From CADEFQ01 sp035433705 (GTDB lineage Bacteria > Pseudomonadota > Gammaproteobacteria > Steroidobacterales > Steroidobacteraceae): a DNA stretch of 64,000 nucleotides. The stretch covers positions 27,478 through 91,477 of the forward strand of contig DAORVK010000007.1 of NCBI GenBank assembly GCA_035433705.1. The letters run 5' to 3'. The notes beneath the pieces were generated by a model. That model was not told the DNA's origin, made no database searches, and saw only the letters and a list, made by a program, of their open reading frames with translations. Of the stretch, positions 17,610-24,880 are shown one piece after another (the first letter of the stretch is position 1; every line of letters starts with the position of its first letter). A program made the position numbers and the translations under genes.

Positions 17610-19363
17610 GCGTACCGGCGGCCGCGCCCGTCGTCGCGCACCCGGGACAGGTCTACCGACGGCTGCTCGGCTACGCCCGCCCGTACGTCGGCACCTTCCT
17701 GATCGGCGTCGTCGGCATGGCGATGTTCGCGGCGACTGACGCGCTGCTCGCGTACCTTGTCAAGGTCTTCCTCGGCGGCGCCTTCGTCGAGCGCGATCCG
17801 CGTGTGGTCTGGATCGTGCCGCTCGGCGCAGTCGGGCTGTTCTTCCTGCGCGGGGTTGGCGACTACGTGTCGAACTACTTTCCGGCCTCGGTCGGCCGGC
17901 GCATCATCAAGGCGCTGCGCGGCGAGCTCTACTCGAAGTACCTGCGGTTGCCGGTGTCCTGGTTCGATGCGACCTCGACCGGCGAGATGCTCTCGCGCCT
18001 GACCTTCAATATCGAGCAGGTCGCCGAGGCGACGACCAATGCGGTCACGGTGCTGATCCGCGACACGCTCACCATCGTTGCGCTGCTCGGCTACCTTTTC
18101 TGGATGAACTGGCAGCTCGCAGCGTTCGCGCTCACGCTCGCGCCGTTCATTTCATGGCTGATAAGGCGGATCAACAGCTCGTTTCGCCGCTACAGCACGC
18201 GCATCCAGAATTCGATGGCGGACGTCACGCGCGTCGCGAAGGAATCCTTCGACGGGCAGCGGGTCGTGCGGGTCTTCAATGCGCAGCGCGAGCAGGAGCG
18301 CGCCTTCGAAACGGCGAACGAGGCGAACCGCCACAGCAACATGCGACTCATCAACGCGCGCGCGATGAGCAACCCGGTGGTGCAGTTCATCGCGGCGATC
18401 GGGCTCGCGGGGGTGCTCTATTTCGCGATCGGCCAGGTGCAGTCGCAGGCGATGCGCGTCGATGACTTCATGTCGTTCCTGACTGCGCTGCTGCTCATCA
18501 CGGCGCCGCTGCGCCGGCTCGTCAACGTCTTCGGACCGCTGCAGCAGGGCATTACAGCCGGCGCGAGCGTCTTTGCAGTGCTCGACACCCCGGGCGAGGA
18601 TGCGGGGGGCCGTCATACGGTGACGCGCGCGCGCGGCGAGATCGAATATCGGGGCGTGCAATTCACGTACCGCGAGGACAAGGGGCAGGTGCTGCACGAC
18701 ATCGACCTGCGGGTGCCTGCCGGGCATACGCTCGCGATCGTCGGGCGATCGGGTAGCGGCAAGTCGACACTCGTCGCCCTGCTGCCGCGTTTCTATGACG
18801 TTGAGGGCGGCAGCGTGCGGCTCGACGGCGTCGATTTGCGCGACTACGCGCTCGCGAACCTGCGCGACCAGGTCGCGGTCGTGAGCCAGGAGGTCGTGCT
18901 CTTCAACGACACCATCCGCGCCAATATCGCGTTTGGCCGCCCGGAGGCGTCGCGCGGCCAGGTCGAGGCGGCGGCCGAGGCCGCGTTCGTGATGGACTTC
19001 GCACGCGAGCTGCCGCAGGGGCTCGACACGCTCGTGGGTGATCGCGGCGCGCTGCTGTCGGGCGGCCAGCGTCAACGCATCTCCATTGCGCGTGCGATCC
19101 TGAAGGACACGCCGGTGCTGGTGCTCGATGAGGCAACGTCGGCACTCGACACCGAGTCGGAGCGGCACATCCAGGCGGCGCTCACGCGCCTGCAGTCGGG
19201 ACGCACCACGCTCGTGATCGCGCATCGCCTGTCGACGGTGGAACAGGCCGACGAAATCGTCGTGATGGACGAGGGCGCGATTGTCGAGCGCGGCACCCAC
19301 GCGGCGTTGCTTGCGCGGGGTGGCGTATACGCGCAGCTGCACCGCTTGCAGTTCAACGCCTGA
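17606..19363 (+). CDS. msbA: Lipid A export permease/ATP-binding protein MsbA
   Basis: MsbA (585 aa) is the inner-membrane flippase that moves core-lipid A to the periplasmic leaflet. The membrane domain has six helices in residues 1 to about 320, with VSWFDATSTGEMLSRLTFNI and FVAFFSW-type loops replaced by PFISWLIRRINSSFRRYS. The ATPase domain shows Walker A GRSGSGKSTLVALLPRFYD, Q-loop VSQEVVLFNDTI, signature LSGGQRQRISIARAI, Walker B VLVLDEATSALD and the switch IAHRLSTVE. GTG start at 17606 overlaps the exbD stop by 4 bases. Followed after 15 bases by lpxK, the usual partner. Confidence 0.95.
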   Translation: MSVPAAAPVVAHPGQVYRRLLGYARPYVGTFLIGVVGMAMFAATDALLAYLVKVFLGGAFVERDPRVVWIVPLGAVGLFFLRGVGDYVSNYFPASVGRRIIKALRGELYSKYLRLPVSWFDATSTGEMLSRLTFNIEQVAEATTNAVTVLIRDTLTIVALLGYLFWMNWQLAAFALTLAPFISWLIRRINSSFRRYSTRIQNSMADVTRVAKESFDGQRVVRVFNAQREQERAFETANEANRHSNMRLINARAMSNPVVQFIAAIGLAGVLYFAIGQVQSQAMRVDDFMSFLTALLLITAPLRRLVNVFGPLQQGITAGASVFAVLDTPGEDAGGRHTVTRARGEIEYRGVQFTYREDKGQVLHDIDLRVPAGHTLAIVGRSGSGKSTLVALLPRFYDVEGGSVRLDGVDLRDYALANLRDQVAVVSQEVVLFNDTIRANIAFGRPEASRGQVEAAAEAAFVMDFARELPQGLDTLVGDRGALLSGGQRQRISIARAILKDTPVLVLDEATSALDTESERHIQAALTRLQSGRTTLVIAHRLSTVEQADEIVVMDEGAIVERGTHAALLARGGVYAQLHRLQFNA

Positions 19364-19378
19364 GGCGCTCGTACCGCG

Positions 19379-20395
19379 ATGGAGAAGTGGCTCAACGCGG
19401 TATGGTACGGGGGCGCTTCTGGCGCGACGCTGCTGCGCCCGCTCTCCTGGCTCTTTGCGCTGGCGGTGGGCGCCCGACGCGGCGCCTATGCGGCCCGTCT
19501 TCTGCCGGTCACGGCGCTCGCCACACCGGTGGTCGTCGTCGGCAATCTCACCGTGGGCGGCACGGGCAAGACGCCCTTTGTCGTCTGGCTCGCGGGGGCA
19601 CTCGCCGCGGCAGGTCGCAGGCCCGGTGTCGTGTCGCGCGGCTACGGGCGACGCGGTGATGCGCCGCGGCTCGTTGAAGACGGCTCTCGGGCCGGCGAGG
19701 TCGGGGATGAGCCATTGCTGCTGCGGCGGCGCACTGGCAGGCCGGTGGCGGTCGGTCGCGAGCGTGTGGTCGCCGGGCGTCTTCTCGCGACGCAGAACGT
19801 CGATGTCATCATCGCCGACGACGGGCTGCAACACCTTGCCCTCGCGCGCGATTGCGAACTCGTGCTGATCGATGGCGCGCGCGGCTTCGGCAATGGATTG
19901 ATGCTTCCCGCGGGTCCACTGCGGGAGCGGGCGGGTCGCCTGCGTACGGTCGATGCCGTGATCATTCTGGATGGTTCACGCGAGCGAAGCCTTGCGGGGC
20001 GGCCCGTTTTTCACATGCGGCTCGAGGCGACGGGCGTGTTGCCACTCACCGGGCCGCGTGAGGCGGCACTGCCGCTTGCGGGCCTTGCCGGACAGCGTGT
20101 GCACGCCGTGGCGGGCATCGGCAACCCGGAACGCTTCTTCCGCCTGCTGCGCGCCGCCGGCCTCGAGGTGATCCCGCATGCGTTTCCCGATCATCACGCC
20201 TTTACGGCGGCTGATCTCGCCTTCGAGGACGACCTGCCTGTCCTCATGACGGAGAAAGATGCCGTAAAATGCACGGCGTTCGCGTCGTCGCGGCTGGGAT
20301 ACGTGCCCGTCAGCGCCGCGTTCGGCGACGACGACGCGCGCGCGCTGCTCGCACTCGTCGCGGCAAAGATCGATTCGGCCCGCAGCGGCCGCTAG
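19379..20395 (+). CDS. lpxK: Tetraacyldisaccharide 4'-kinase LpxK
   Basis: LpxK (338 aa) phosphorylates the 4' position of tetraacyldisaccharide-1-phosphate to form lipid IVA at the inner membrane. Signs are the N-terminal amphipathic region with WYGG, the P-loop VVVGNLTVGGTGKTPFVVWL, VVSRGYGRRG, DEPLLLRRRTGRPVAVGRER, DVIIADDGLQHLALARD and the C-terminal VIPHAFPDHHAFTAADL plus LMTEKDAVKC. All are standard for LpxK. It sits between msbA and the Trm112/kdsB pair, a common lipopolysaccharide gene block. Confidence 0.95.
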   Translation: MEKWLNAVWYGGASGATLLRPLSWLFALAVGARRGAYAARLLPVTALATPVVVVGNLTVGGTGKTPFVVWLAGALAAAGRRPGVVSRGYGRRGDAPRLVEDGSRAGEVGDEPLLLRRRTGRPVAVGRERVVAGRLLATQNVDVIIADDGLQHLALARDCELVLIDGARGFGNGLMLPAGPLRERAGRLRTVDAVIILDGSRERSLAGRPVFHMRLEATGVLPLTGPREAALPLAGLAGQRVHAVAGIGNPERFFRLLRAAGLEVIPHAFPDHHAFTAADLAFEDDLPVLMTEKDAVKCTAFASSRLGYVPVSAAFGDDDARALLALVAAKIDSARSGR

Positions 20396-20403
20396 GGAGC
20401 GCC

Positions 20404-20592
20404 TTGGATACGCGACTGCTCGACATCATCGCCTGCCCGCTCTGCAAGGGGCCGGTCATCCACCAGCGCGACGAGGCGGTGCTCGTCTGCCGTGTTGACC
20501 GGCTCGCCTATCCGATCCGTGACGGCGTGCCGATCATGCTGGTCGAGGAGGCGAGGCCGCTCGCGGCGAGCGATCCGCTGCTCGAGCGCTGA
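20404..20592 (+). CDS. Trm112-family (YcaR) protein
   Basis: Small protein (62 aa) of the UPF0434/Trm112 family. TTG 20404 is preceded by a good ribosome site AGGGAG, and the product opens LDTRLLDIIACPLCKGPV. It continues with VLVCRVDRLAYPIRDGVPIML, the family's zinc-knuckle-like pattern (CPxCK and LVC...LAYPI). In eukaryotes and archaea Trm112 activates methyltransferases; the bacterial role between lpxK and kdsB is not known. An upstream in-frame start would sit deep in lpxK and is unlikely. Confidence 0.88.
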   Translation: MDTRLLDIIACPLCKGPVIHQRDEAVLVCRVDRLAYPIRDGVPIMLVEEARPLAASDPLLER

Positions 20593-20605
20593 GCGGCCCG
20601 CCCGC

Positions 20606-21331
20606 ATGTTCCGCATCGTCATCCCCGCCCGCTACGAATCCACACGCTTCCCCGGCAAGCCACTGGCTCTCATCGACGGGCGGCCGATGATCGTGTGCGT
20701 CTACGAGCGGGCACGCGCCACCCGTGCACACGAGGTGATCGTGGCGACCGACGATGAACGGATTGCCGCCGCGGCGCGCCTTGCGGGCGCGGATGTCTGC
20801 ATGACGGCAAGCTCACACGCTTCGGGCACGGATCGCATCGCGGAGGTTGCGCGCGAGCGCGGCTTTGGCACGGACGACATCGTCGTCAACCTGCAGGGAG
20901 ATGAGCCGCGGATGCCGGCGGCCCTCGTCGAGCAGGCGGCCGCGGCGCTCGCCGCGCATCCGGCTGCATCGATCGCGACCATCGCAGCGCCGGTGCGGTC
21001 GCGCGAGGAGTATCTCGATCCGAACGTCGTCAAGGTGGTGACCGACCGCGAGGGCAGGGCGCTCTATTTCAGCCGCGCGCCGATTCCGCATGACCGTGAT
21101 GGTGACGGTCATGAAGCGCGCCGCCACATCGGCCTCTATGCCTGGCGCACGCGTGCACTGTTGCGATTCGCAGCGCTCGCGCCGACGCGGCTCGAGCTGC
21201 TCGAGAAGCTCGAGCAACTGCGCGCGCTCGAGCACGGGATGGAAGTCCGCGTGGTCGAAGCTGCGGAACTGCCCGGTGCGGATATCAATACGCCGGAGGA
21301 TCTGGCGCGGCTGCACGGGCCAGGGGCGTAG
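20606..21331 (+). CDS. kdsB: 3-deoxy-manno-octulosonate cytidylyltransferase KdsB
   Basis: KdsB (241 aa) makes CMP-Kdo from CTP and Kdo for the lipopolysaccharide inner core. Nucleotide-binding motifs are FRIVIPARYESTRFPGKPL, MTASSHASGTDRIAEVA, VVNLQGDEPRMP and ALYFSRAPIPHDRDG. The C-terminus DINTPEDLARL is typical. ATG 20606 starts the family N-terminus; upstream codons in the same frame overlap the Trm112 gene. It is the last gene of the envelope operon; two hairpins and the convergent flgN gene follow. Confidence 0.96.
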   Translation: MFRIVIPARYESTRFPGKPLALIDGRPMIVCVYERARATRAHEVIVATDDERIAAAARLAGADVCMTASSHASGTDRIAEVARERGFGTDDIVVNLQGDEPRMPAALVEQAAAALAAHPAASIATIAAPVRSREEYLDPNVVKVVTDREGRALYFSRAPIPHDRDGDGHEARRHIGLYAWRTRALLRFAALAPTRLELLEKLEQLRALEHGMEVRVVEAAELPGADINTPEDLARLHGPGA

Positions 21332-21332
21332 G

Positions 21333-21347
21333 GCGCAGGGCCTGCGC
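21333..21347 (+). terminator. Hairpin just after kdsB stop
   Basis: Inverted repeat GCGCAG-GGC-CTGCGC starting one base after the kdsB stop codon. No T-run, so termination would be weak or factor-dependent. Confidence 0.35.
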
Positions 21348-21393
21348 ATCTGCTTACGACAGTCCTTTTCGGGATTCTCCGGACGGAAGTGGT

Positions 21394-21411
21394 GCGCTCC
21401 GTTCTGAGCGC
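21394..21411. terminator. Hairpin between kdsB and flgN (convergent)
   Basis: Inverted repeat GCGCTC-CGTTCT-GAGCGC in the short gap between the two convergent genes. It could serve both directions. There is no clear T-run. Confidence 0.35.
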
Positions 21412-21422
21412 CCGGATGAGCG

Positions 21423-21911
21423 TCAGACCTGGGCGGCGAGCAGGCGGCCCGTGGGCGTCACGCGAGCGACGCCTTGAGGCGAGTACGTGTCCTTGCGCGA
21501 TCCGGCGCCGCCCGTGAGTGCGTCGAGTCGGCCGGTCACGCTGCGCAATTGCGCGGTGGCGAGCGCCCCGTTGCGATCGTTCAGTTTGCGGCAGCGGCGC
21601 GTGAGCTCGGTGCAGCCCGTCCAGCGAATGGCGAGGCGACCGCCCGGATCGCACGAGCAGAGGAGCTTGCGCATGCCGTCCGCGTCGCTCCCATACCCGA
21701 GCATGTGGCAGAGGGAGGTGCGCTCGTCGTCCAGCCGCAGCAGGGCGCCGACGCAGCCTTGCCGGTCGCGCCCCGCGCCAGCGAGCGCCTCGATGTTGCG
21801 CGCAACAAGCAGGCCGTGTTCGCGATCCAGCAGTTCTTCCAGCCGCGCGAGCACGGCCGCCTGCTCGACGATGAGGCGTTCGAGCGTTTCGCGGGTGAGG
21901 GTGGGATCCAT
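21423..21911 (-). CDS. flgN: Flagellar secretion chaperone FlgN
   Basis: FlgN (162 aa) is the export chaperone for the hook-filament junction proteins FlgK and FlgL. The sequence is a helical protein with no enzyme motif. The first 60 residues (RETLERLIVEQAAVLARLEE, then LLVARNIEALAGAGRDRQG) match FlgN-family spacing, and RLLAAQV ends it. Assignment rests on this plus position immediately downstream of flgM, the standard flgA-flgM-flgN order. The middle holds three cysteines (CHM, CSCDPGG), which is unusual for the family but without clear meaning. Confidence 0.85.
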   Translation of the reverse strand: MDPTLTRETLERLIVEQAAVLARLEELLDREHGLLVARNIEALAGAGRDRQGCVGALLRLDDERTSLCHMLGYGSDADGMRKLLCSCDPGGRLAIRWTGCTELTRRCRKLNDRNGALATAQLRSVTGRLDALTGGAGSRKDTYSPQGVARVTPTGRLLAAQV

Positions 21912-21920
21912 GCGCGGGAG

Positions 21921-22250
21921 CTAGCGGGCGGAGCGCACGAGGCTCGCGAGGTCGTGCTCGAACACGAGCAGCTTCGTCGCCGTGGCCTGCGCATCGACCG
22001 TGTAGCTGCCGTTCTCGATGGACTTGCGGATTCTCGCCACTCGGGCCTCGTCCACCTGCGAGAGGCGGCTCAAGGTCGCTTCGAGCGCCGCGAGCTGGCG
22101 CGCGCTCTCGGTGATCTGTACGCCACCCGCCGCGCCTGGCTGTGGGCGGGTTCCGGTCTCGCCGGCCGTGGACGAGCGAGCGCGTGTCACGGCCACCGCT
22201 TCAGGTGTTCTGACAGGTTTGCCATCCAATCCATTGATTTTATTAGCCAT
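21921..22250 (-). CDS. flgM: Anti-sigma-28 factor FlgM
   Basis: FlgM (109 aa) binds FliA and keeps filament-stage genes off until it is exported through the finished hook-basal body. It begins MANKINGLDGKPV, the usual N-terminus. The C-terminal part has VQITESARQLAALEATL and the helix DEARVARIRKSIENGSYTVD, which is the FliA-binding signature. ATG 22250 was preferred over GTG 22253 three bases upstream; GAGAGG about 10 bases ahead is a ribosome site. A near-consensus FliA promoter lies 30 bases upstream, and flgN follows after 9 bases. Confidence 0.94.
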   Translation of the reverse strand: MANKINGLDGKPVRTPEAVAVTRARSSTAGETGTRPQPGAAGGVQITESARQLAALEATLSRLSQVDEARVARIRKSIENGSYTVDAQATATKLLVFEHDLASLVRSAR

Positions 22251-22280
22251 CACGAAACCCTCTCATCCATGTCACGACCT

Positions 22281-22307
22281 GTATCGGCCTGACCCGATGC
22301 TTCTTTA
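22281..22307 (-). promoter_or_regulatory. FliA (sigma-28) promoter of flgM-flgN
   Basis: On the minus strand: TAAAGAAG-N11-GCCGATAC, against the sigma-28 consensus TAAAGTTT-N11-GCCGATAA. The predicted start near 22274 gives a leader of about 24 bases before the flgM ATG. It allows FliA to raise its own inhibitor. Confidence 0.8.
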
Positions 22308-22335
22308 GCAAATTTTGCGTCGCGAGGCGCGGCGC

Positions 22336-23046
22336 TCATGGCGCCACCCGCACTTCGGAAGCGTTTTCGACCACACCCTCAACCACCTTGAGCGAGGACA
22401 GGTTTTGCACGCGCACGCGCTCCTCAACGGCGCCGTCGCCCAGGGCGCGCCCCGGTGCTCGCACGCGAAAGCCGTTGGCAGAGGCGATGAGCGTCACAGC
22501 CTGACCGCGCTTCACGACCTTGTCTGCTGCGAACCAGCTCTTCGGGAGCGGCACCCCGGCGGGCACGGAACGTGCGAGATGGCGACCGGCGAGCTCGTCG
22601 AGGTTGCGTACATAAAGGTGTGCGAGACCTTCCACTTCAATGTGCCGGTTCGCAACGTCCGCTGCCGCCAGTGTCTGGCCGCGTGACGCAGGTGCCTTGA
22701 GCACCAGGACGTCGACCGCACTGCGAATCCTCACCGGCACGTTGATGCGCCACTGCGCATCGCCCCTGCAAGCGACGACGACCGACGTGCGCGCCGACAG
22801 TGCCGCGCCCGCTGACCATTTCGCGATGAGCGAGGTGGCACAGGAGGGGAGCCGCAGCCGCGGGTCGAGGCGGGTGGCACTGACCTGCACTGCCTGCTGC
22901 AGACCGTCGGGAATCGCCTGGTGCACGAAGGATTCCGCCGCGCGCTCGACGCTTTGCGGGTCCTGGACGGGTTGCGCGCGCGCGAGGTCACCCGCAACGA
23001 GCATTGCGAAGCTGGCAAGCGCAACGAGGTACGAACAGTTCCACAC
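22336..23046 (-). CDS. flgA: P-ring assembly chaperone FlgA
   Basis: FlgA (236 aa) is the periplasmic chaperone for FlgI P-ring assembly. A signal peptide spans residues 1-24 (hydrophobic LVALASFAMLVAG, cut near ARA-QP). The SAF/antifreeze-like domain covers the second half: VLVLKAPASRGQTLAAADVA, LDELAGRHLARSVPAGVPL and VKRGQAVTLIASANGFRVR, all FlgA hallmarks. Start is GTG 23046. It has no Shine-Dalgarno sequence and lies about two bases after the start predicted for the sigma-54 element at 23059-23074. A later ATG at 23004 would destroy the signal peptide. Confidence 0.92.
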   Translation of the reverse strand: MWNCSYLVALASFAMLVAGDLARAQPVQDPQSVERAAESFVHQAIPDGLQQAVQVSATRLDPRLRLPSCATSLIAKWSAGAALSARTSVVVACRGDAQWRINVPVRIRSAVDVLVLKAPASRGQTLAAADVANRHIEVEGLAHLYVRNLDELAGRHLARSVPAGVPLPKSWFAADKVVKRGQAVTLIASANGFRVRAPGRALGDGAVEERVRVQNLSSLKVVEGVVENASEVRVAP

Positions 23047-23058
23047 ACGCGGTTTCGT

Positions 23059-23074
23059 TGCAGTTTGTGTGCCA
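23059..23074 (-). promoter_or_regulatory. Sigma-54 promoter of flgA
   Basis: Minus strand TGGCAC-N5-CTGCA, with the obligatory GG-N10-GC spacing. The predicted start is near 23048-23049, only two or three bases before the flgA GTG. It is divergent from the flgB promoter at 23261-23276. Confidence 0.65.
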
Positions 23075-23101
23075 GACGCTCATGCCGGGCACGACCCCGT
23101 C

Positions 23102-23128
23102 TCAAGTCCGCCGGGCGTGTGCCGATAT
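23102..23128 (+). promoter_or_regulatory. FliA (sigma-28) promoter upstream of flgB
   Basis: Plus strand TCAAGTCC-N11-GCCGATAT with exact sigma-28 spacing. The predicted start near 23135 would give a 180-base leader to flgB that reads through the enhancer cluster and the sigma-54 promoter. It may add late expression of rod-hook genes, or drive a short RNA. Confidence 0.6.
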
Positions 23129-23157
23129 GAACGGCATGGCGGCTCAAGGCCCGCGGC

Positions 23158-23212
23158 TTGCCGTTTCTGCGGCAAAACCTTGCCGCACCACTTGACCGCC
23201 GTCACACGGCAA
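23158..23212. promoter_or_regulatory. Cluster of four TTGCCG/CGGCAA half-sites, probable sigma-54 enhancer
   Basis: Alternating arms TTGCCG (23158-23163), CGGCAA (23170-23175), TTGCCG (23180-23185) and CGGCAA (23207-23212). Within the last part is an imperfect palindrome TGACnnCCGTnnnACGGnnnGTCA (23193-23216). The cluster lies 49-103 bases before the flgB -24 element and 84-138 bases from the divergent flgA -24 element, the normal distance for enhancer-binding proteins. The cognate activator is probably one of the two encoded at 37.8-39.9 kb. Confidence 0.6.
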
Positions 23213-23260
23213 GTCATGCAATCCGCCTGGATCAGGACCGGAACGCCGAAAAACCCCTTG

Positions 23261-23276
23261 TGGCACAGCGCTTGCT
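23261..23276 (+). promoter_or_regulatory. Sigma-54 promoter of the flgB operon
   Basis: TGGCAC-N5-TTGCT with GG-N10-GC, a near-perfect match. Predicted start near 23287, leaving about 29 bases before the flgB ATG. Confidence 0.82.
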
Positions 23277-23315
23277 CTGCTTCCACGCAGTCAGATTTCT
23301 GACGGTGGGACCGAC

Positions 23316-23720
23316 ATGCGATTCGATCTTGACGCTTATCTCGGAGTGCACCAGCAGGCGCTCGCGCTCGGCGCGCAGCGCACTGAAGTGCTCGCGAACA
23401 ACCTCGCGAACGCGGACACGCCCGGCTTCAAGGCGCGCGACATCGACTTCAAGGCGGCGCTCGCGGCCGCAGGCGAGGCCGGTGCGCCGCTGCCGATGGC
23501 ACAGACATCCTCGCTGCACCTCGCGACCGAAGGGAGCGGGGGCGGCGTCGCCGGCGCCCTGCGCTACCGCACGCCACTTGCGCCCTCGCTCGATGGGAAC
23601 ACGGTCGAGCCGCAGCTCGAGCAGGCGGCCTTCGCCGAGAACGCCGTGCGCTACCAGGCGACGCTCAGCTTTCTCAACGCACGCTTTCGCAGCCTGATGA
23701 CCGCGATCACGGGTCAGTAG
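23316..23720 (+). CDS. flgB: Flagellar proximal rod protein FlgB
   Basis: FlgB (134 aa) is a proximal rod subunit exported through the flagellar gate. The N-terminal rod signature is LGAQRTEVLANNLANADTPG followed by FKARDIDFKAAL. The C-terminal helix AENAVRYQATLSFLNARFR is the family's closing element. ATG 23316 follows GTGGGACC, a reasonable ribosome site. It is the first gene of a tightly packed flgBCDEFGHIJ(KL) operon, preceded by a strong sigma-54 promoter. Confidence 0.96.
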   Translation: MRFDLDAYLGVHQQALALGAQRTEVLANNLANADTPGFKARDIDFKAALAAAGEAGAPLPMAQTSSLHLATEGSGGGVAGALRYRTPLAPSLDGNTVEPQLEQAAFAENAVRYQATLSFLNARFRSLMTAITGQ

Positions 23721-23734
23721 GCAGGAGTCACAGG

Positions 23735-24166
23735 ATGTCTTCGTTCAGGACTTTCGATATTGCGGGTTCGGGCATGGCCGCCCAGTCCGTGCGACTCAAC
23801 ACAGTGGCGAGCAATCTCGCCAACGCCGACAGCGTCGCGGGCAGTGCGGCTGCCGTCTACAAGGCGCGTCACCCGCTGTTCGAAGCCGTGCAGCAGGCGA
23901 TGAACGGTGTGCAGCCGGCGGGTGCAAATGGCGGCGCCGCGGTGCGCGTCAGAGGCATCGTCGAGAGCGATGCGGCGCCGGTCGCGCGCTACGAGCCCGG
24001 TAACCCGCTCGCGAACGCCGAGGGCTATGTGTACGCGCCCAACGTGAACGTCGTCGAGGAGATGGTCGACATGATCTCTGCCTCGCGCTCGTACCAGAAC
24101 AACGTCGAAGTCATGGATACGGCGAAGACCCTGATGATGGCCACACTGAGGCTCGGACAGTCATGA
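23735..24166 (+). CDS. flgC: Flagellar proximal rod protein FlgC
   Basis: FlgC (143 aa), rod subunit next to FlgB. The N-terminus has SGMAAQSVRLNTVASNLANAD and the C-terminus YVYAPNVNVVEEMVDMISAS followed by RSYQNNVEVMDTAKTLM, the paired rod-helix motifs of FlgC. GGCAGGAG lies before the ATG. Its stop overlaps the flgD ATG by 4 bases. Confidence 0.96.
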   Translation: MSSFRTFDIAGSGMAAQSVRLNTVASNLANADSVAGSAAAVYKARHPLFEAVQQAMNGVQPAGANGGAAVRVRGIVESDAAPVARYEPGNPLANAEGYVYAPNVNVVEEMVDMISASRSYQNNVEVMDTAKTLMMATLRLGQS

Positions 24167-24849
24167 GCACCGTTCAGAACGACACTGCGACCAGCCCTTA
24201 CGCGGGCCTCGGCTTCAACACGTCGAAGCCGGGCGCGGCGGGCCAGGGCGACGACTCGCTCGACCAGCAGGACTTCCTGATGCTGCTTACGACGCAGCTC
24301 AAGAACCAGGATCCGCTCAAGCCGCTCGATTCGACGCAGTTTGTCACGCAGCTGGCGCAGTTCAGCCAGGTGTCTGGTGTGCAGGAGATGAACGCATCGC
24401 TCGCCGCGCTCACCGCCGGCATGAAGAGTTCCGCCGTGCTAGACGGCGCCTCGCTCGTCGGCCGCTACGTGTTGCTCAAGGGCAATCATGCAACGCTCTC
24501 CGACGGGGGAGTGATCGTGGGTGGCGTGACGACGCCCACCGGCGCCACCTCGATCACAGTGAGCCTGCGCAACGAGGGCGGCGAACTCGTGCGCTCGATG
24601 CAGCTGACGCCGACCGCGGACACGACGCTCTTCAACTGGGACGGCCGTGCGAACGACGGCACTGTCGCGCCGTCCGGCCGGTACACGCTTGACGCCACTG
24701 CAACCGTCTCCGGCGTGAGCCAGGCCACCGACACGCTGATCGCCGACCTCGTCTCGAGCGTCAGCATCGAGCCAGGCACCTTCGCACTGACACTCAATAC
24801 GCCGGGCGCGGGCGCCGTGACTCTCGCAGACGTACGCCAGGTTTTCTGA
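24163..24849 (+). CDS. flgD: Flagellar hook-capping protein FlgD
   Basis: FlgD (228 aa) is the scaffold cap under which hook subunits polymerise. The conserved N-terminus is LDQQDFLMLLTTQLKNQDPL followed by KPLDSTQFVTQLAQFSQVSG, where it contacts the growing hook. The C-terminal half shows the Tudor/FnIII-like strands FNWDGRANDGTVAPSGRYTL. ATG 24163 overlaps flgC. A 31-base gap with AGGAG precedes flgE. Confidence 0.95.
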   Translation: MSTVQNDTATSPYAGLGFNTSKPGAAGQGDDSLDQQDFLMLLTTQLKNQDPLKPLDSTQFVTQLAQFSQVSGVQEMNASLAALTAGMKSSAVLDGASLVGRYVLLKGNHATLSDGGVIVGGVTTPTGATSITVSLRNEGGELVRSMQLTPTADTTLFNWDGRANDGTVAPSGRYTLDATATVSGVSQATDTLIADLVSSVSIEPGTFALTLNTPGAGAVTLADVRQVF

Positions 24850-24880
24850 AACAGATTCCGACTCCAGGAGCAGACACACC

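Noticed and set aside
18152..19834. Minus-strand open frame of 560 codons across msbA and lpxK
   Set aside because: Shadow of two conserved genes; no homology or ribosome site.
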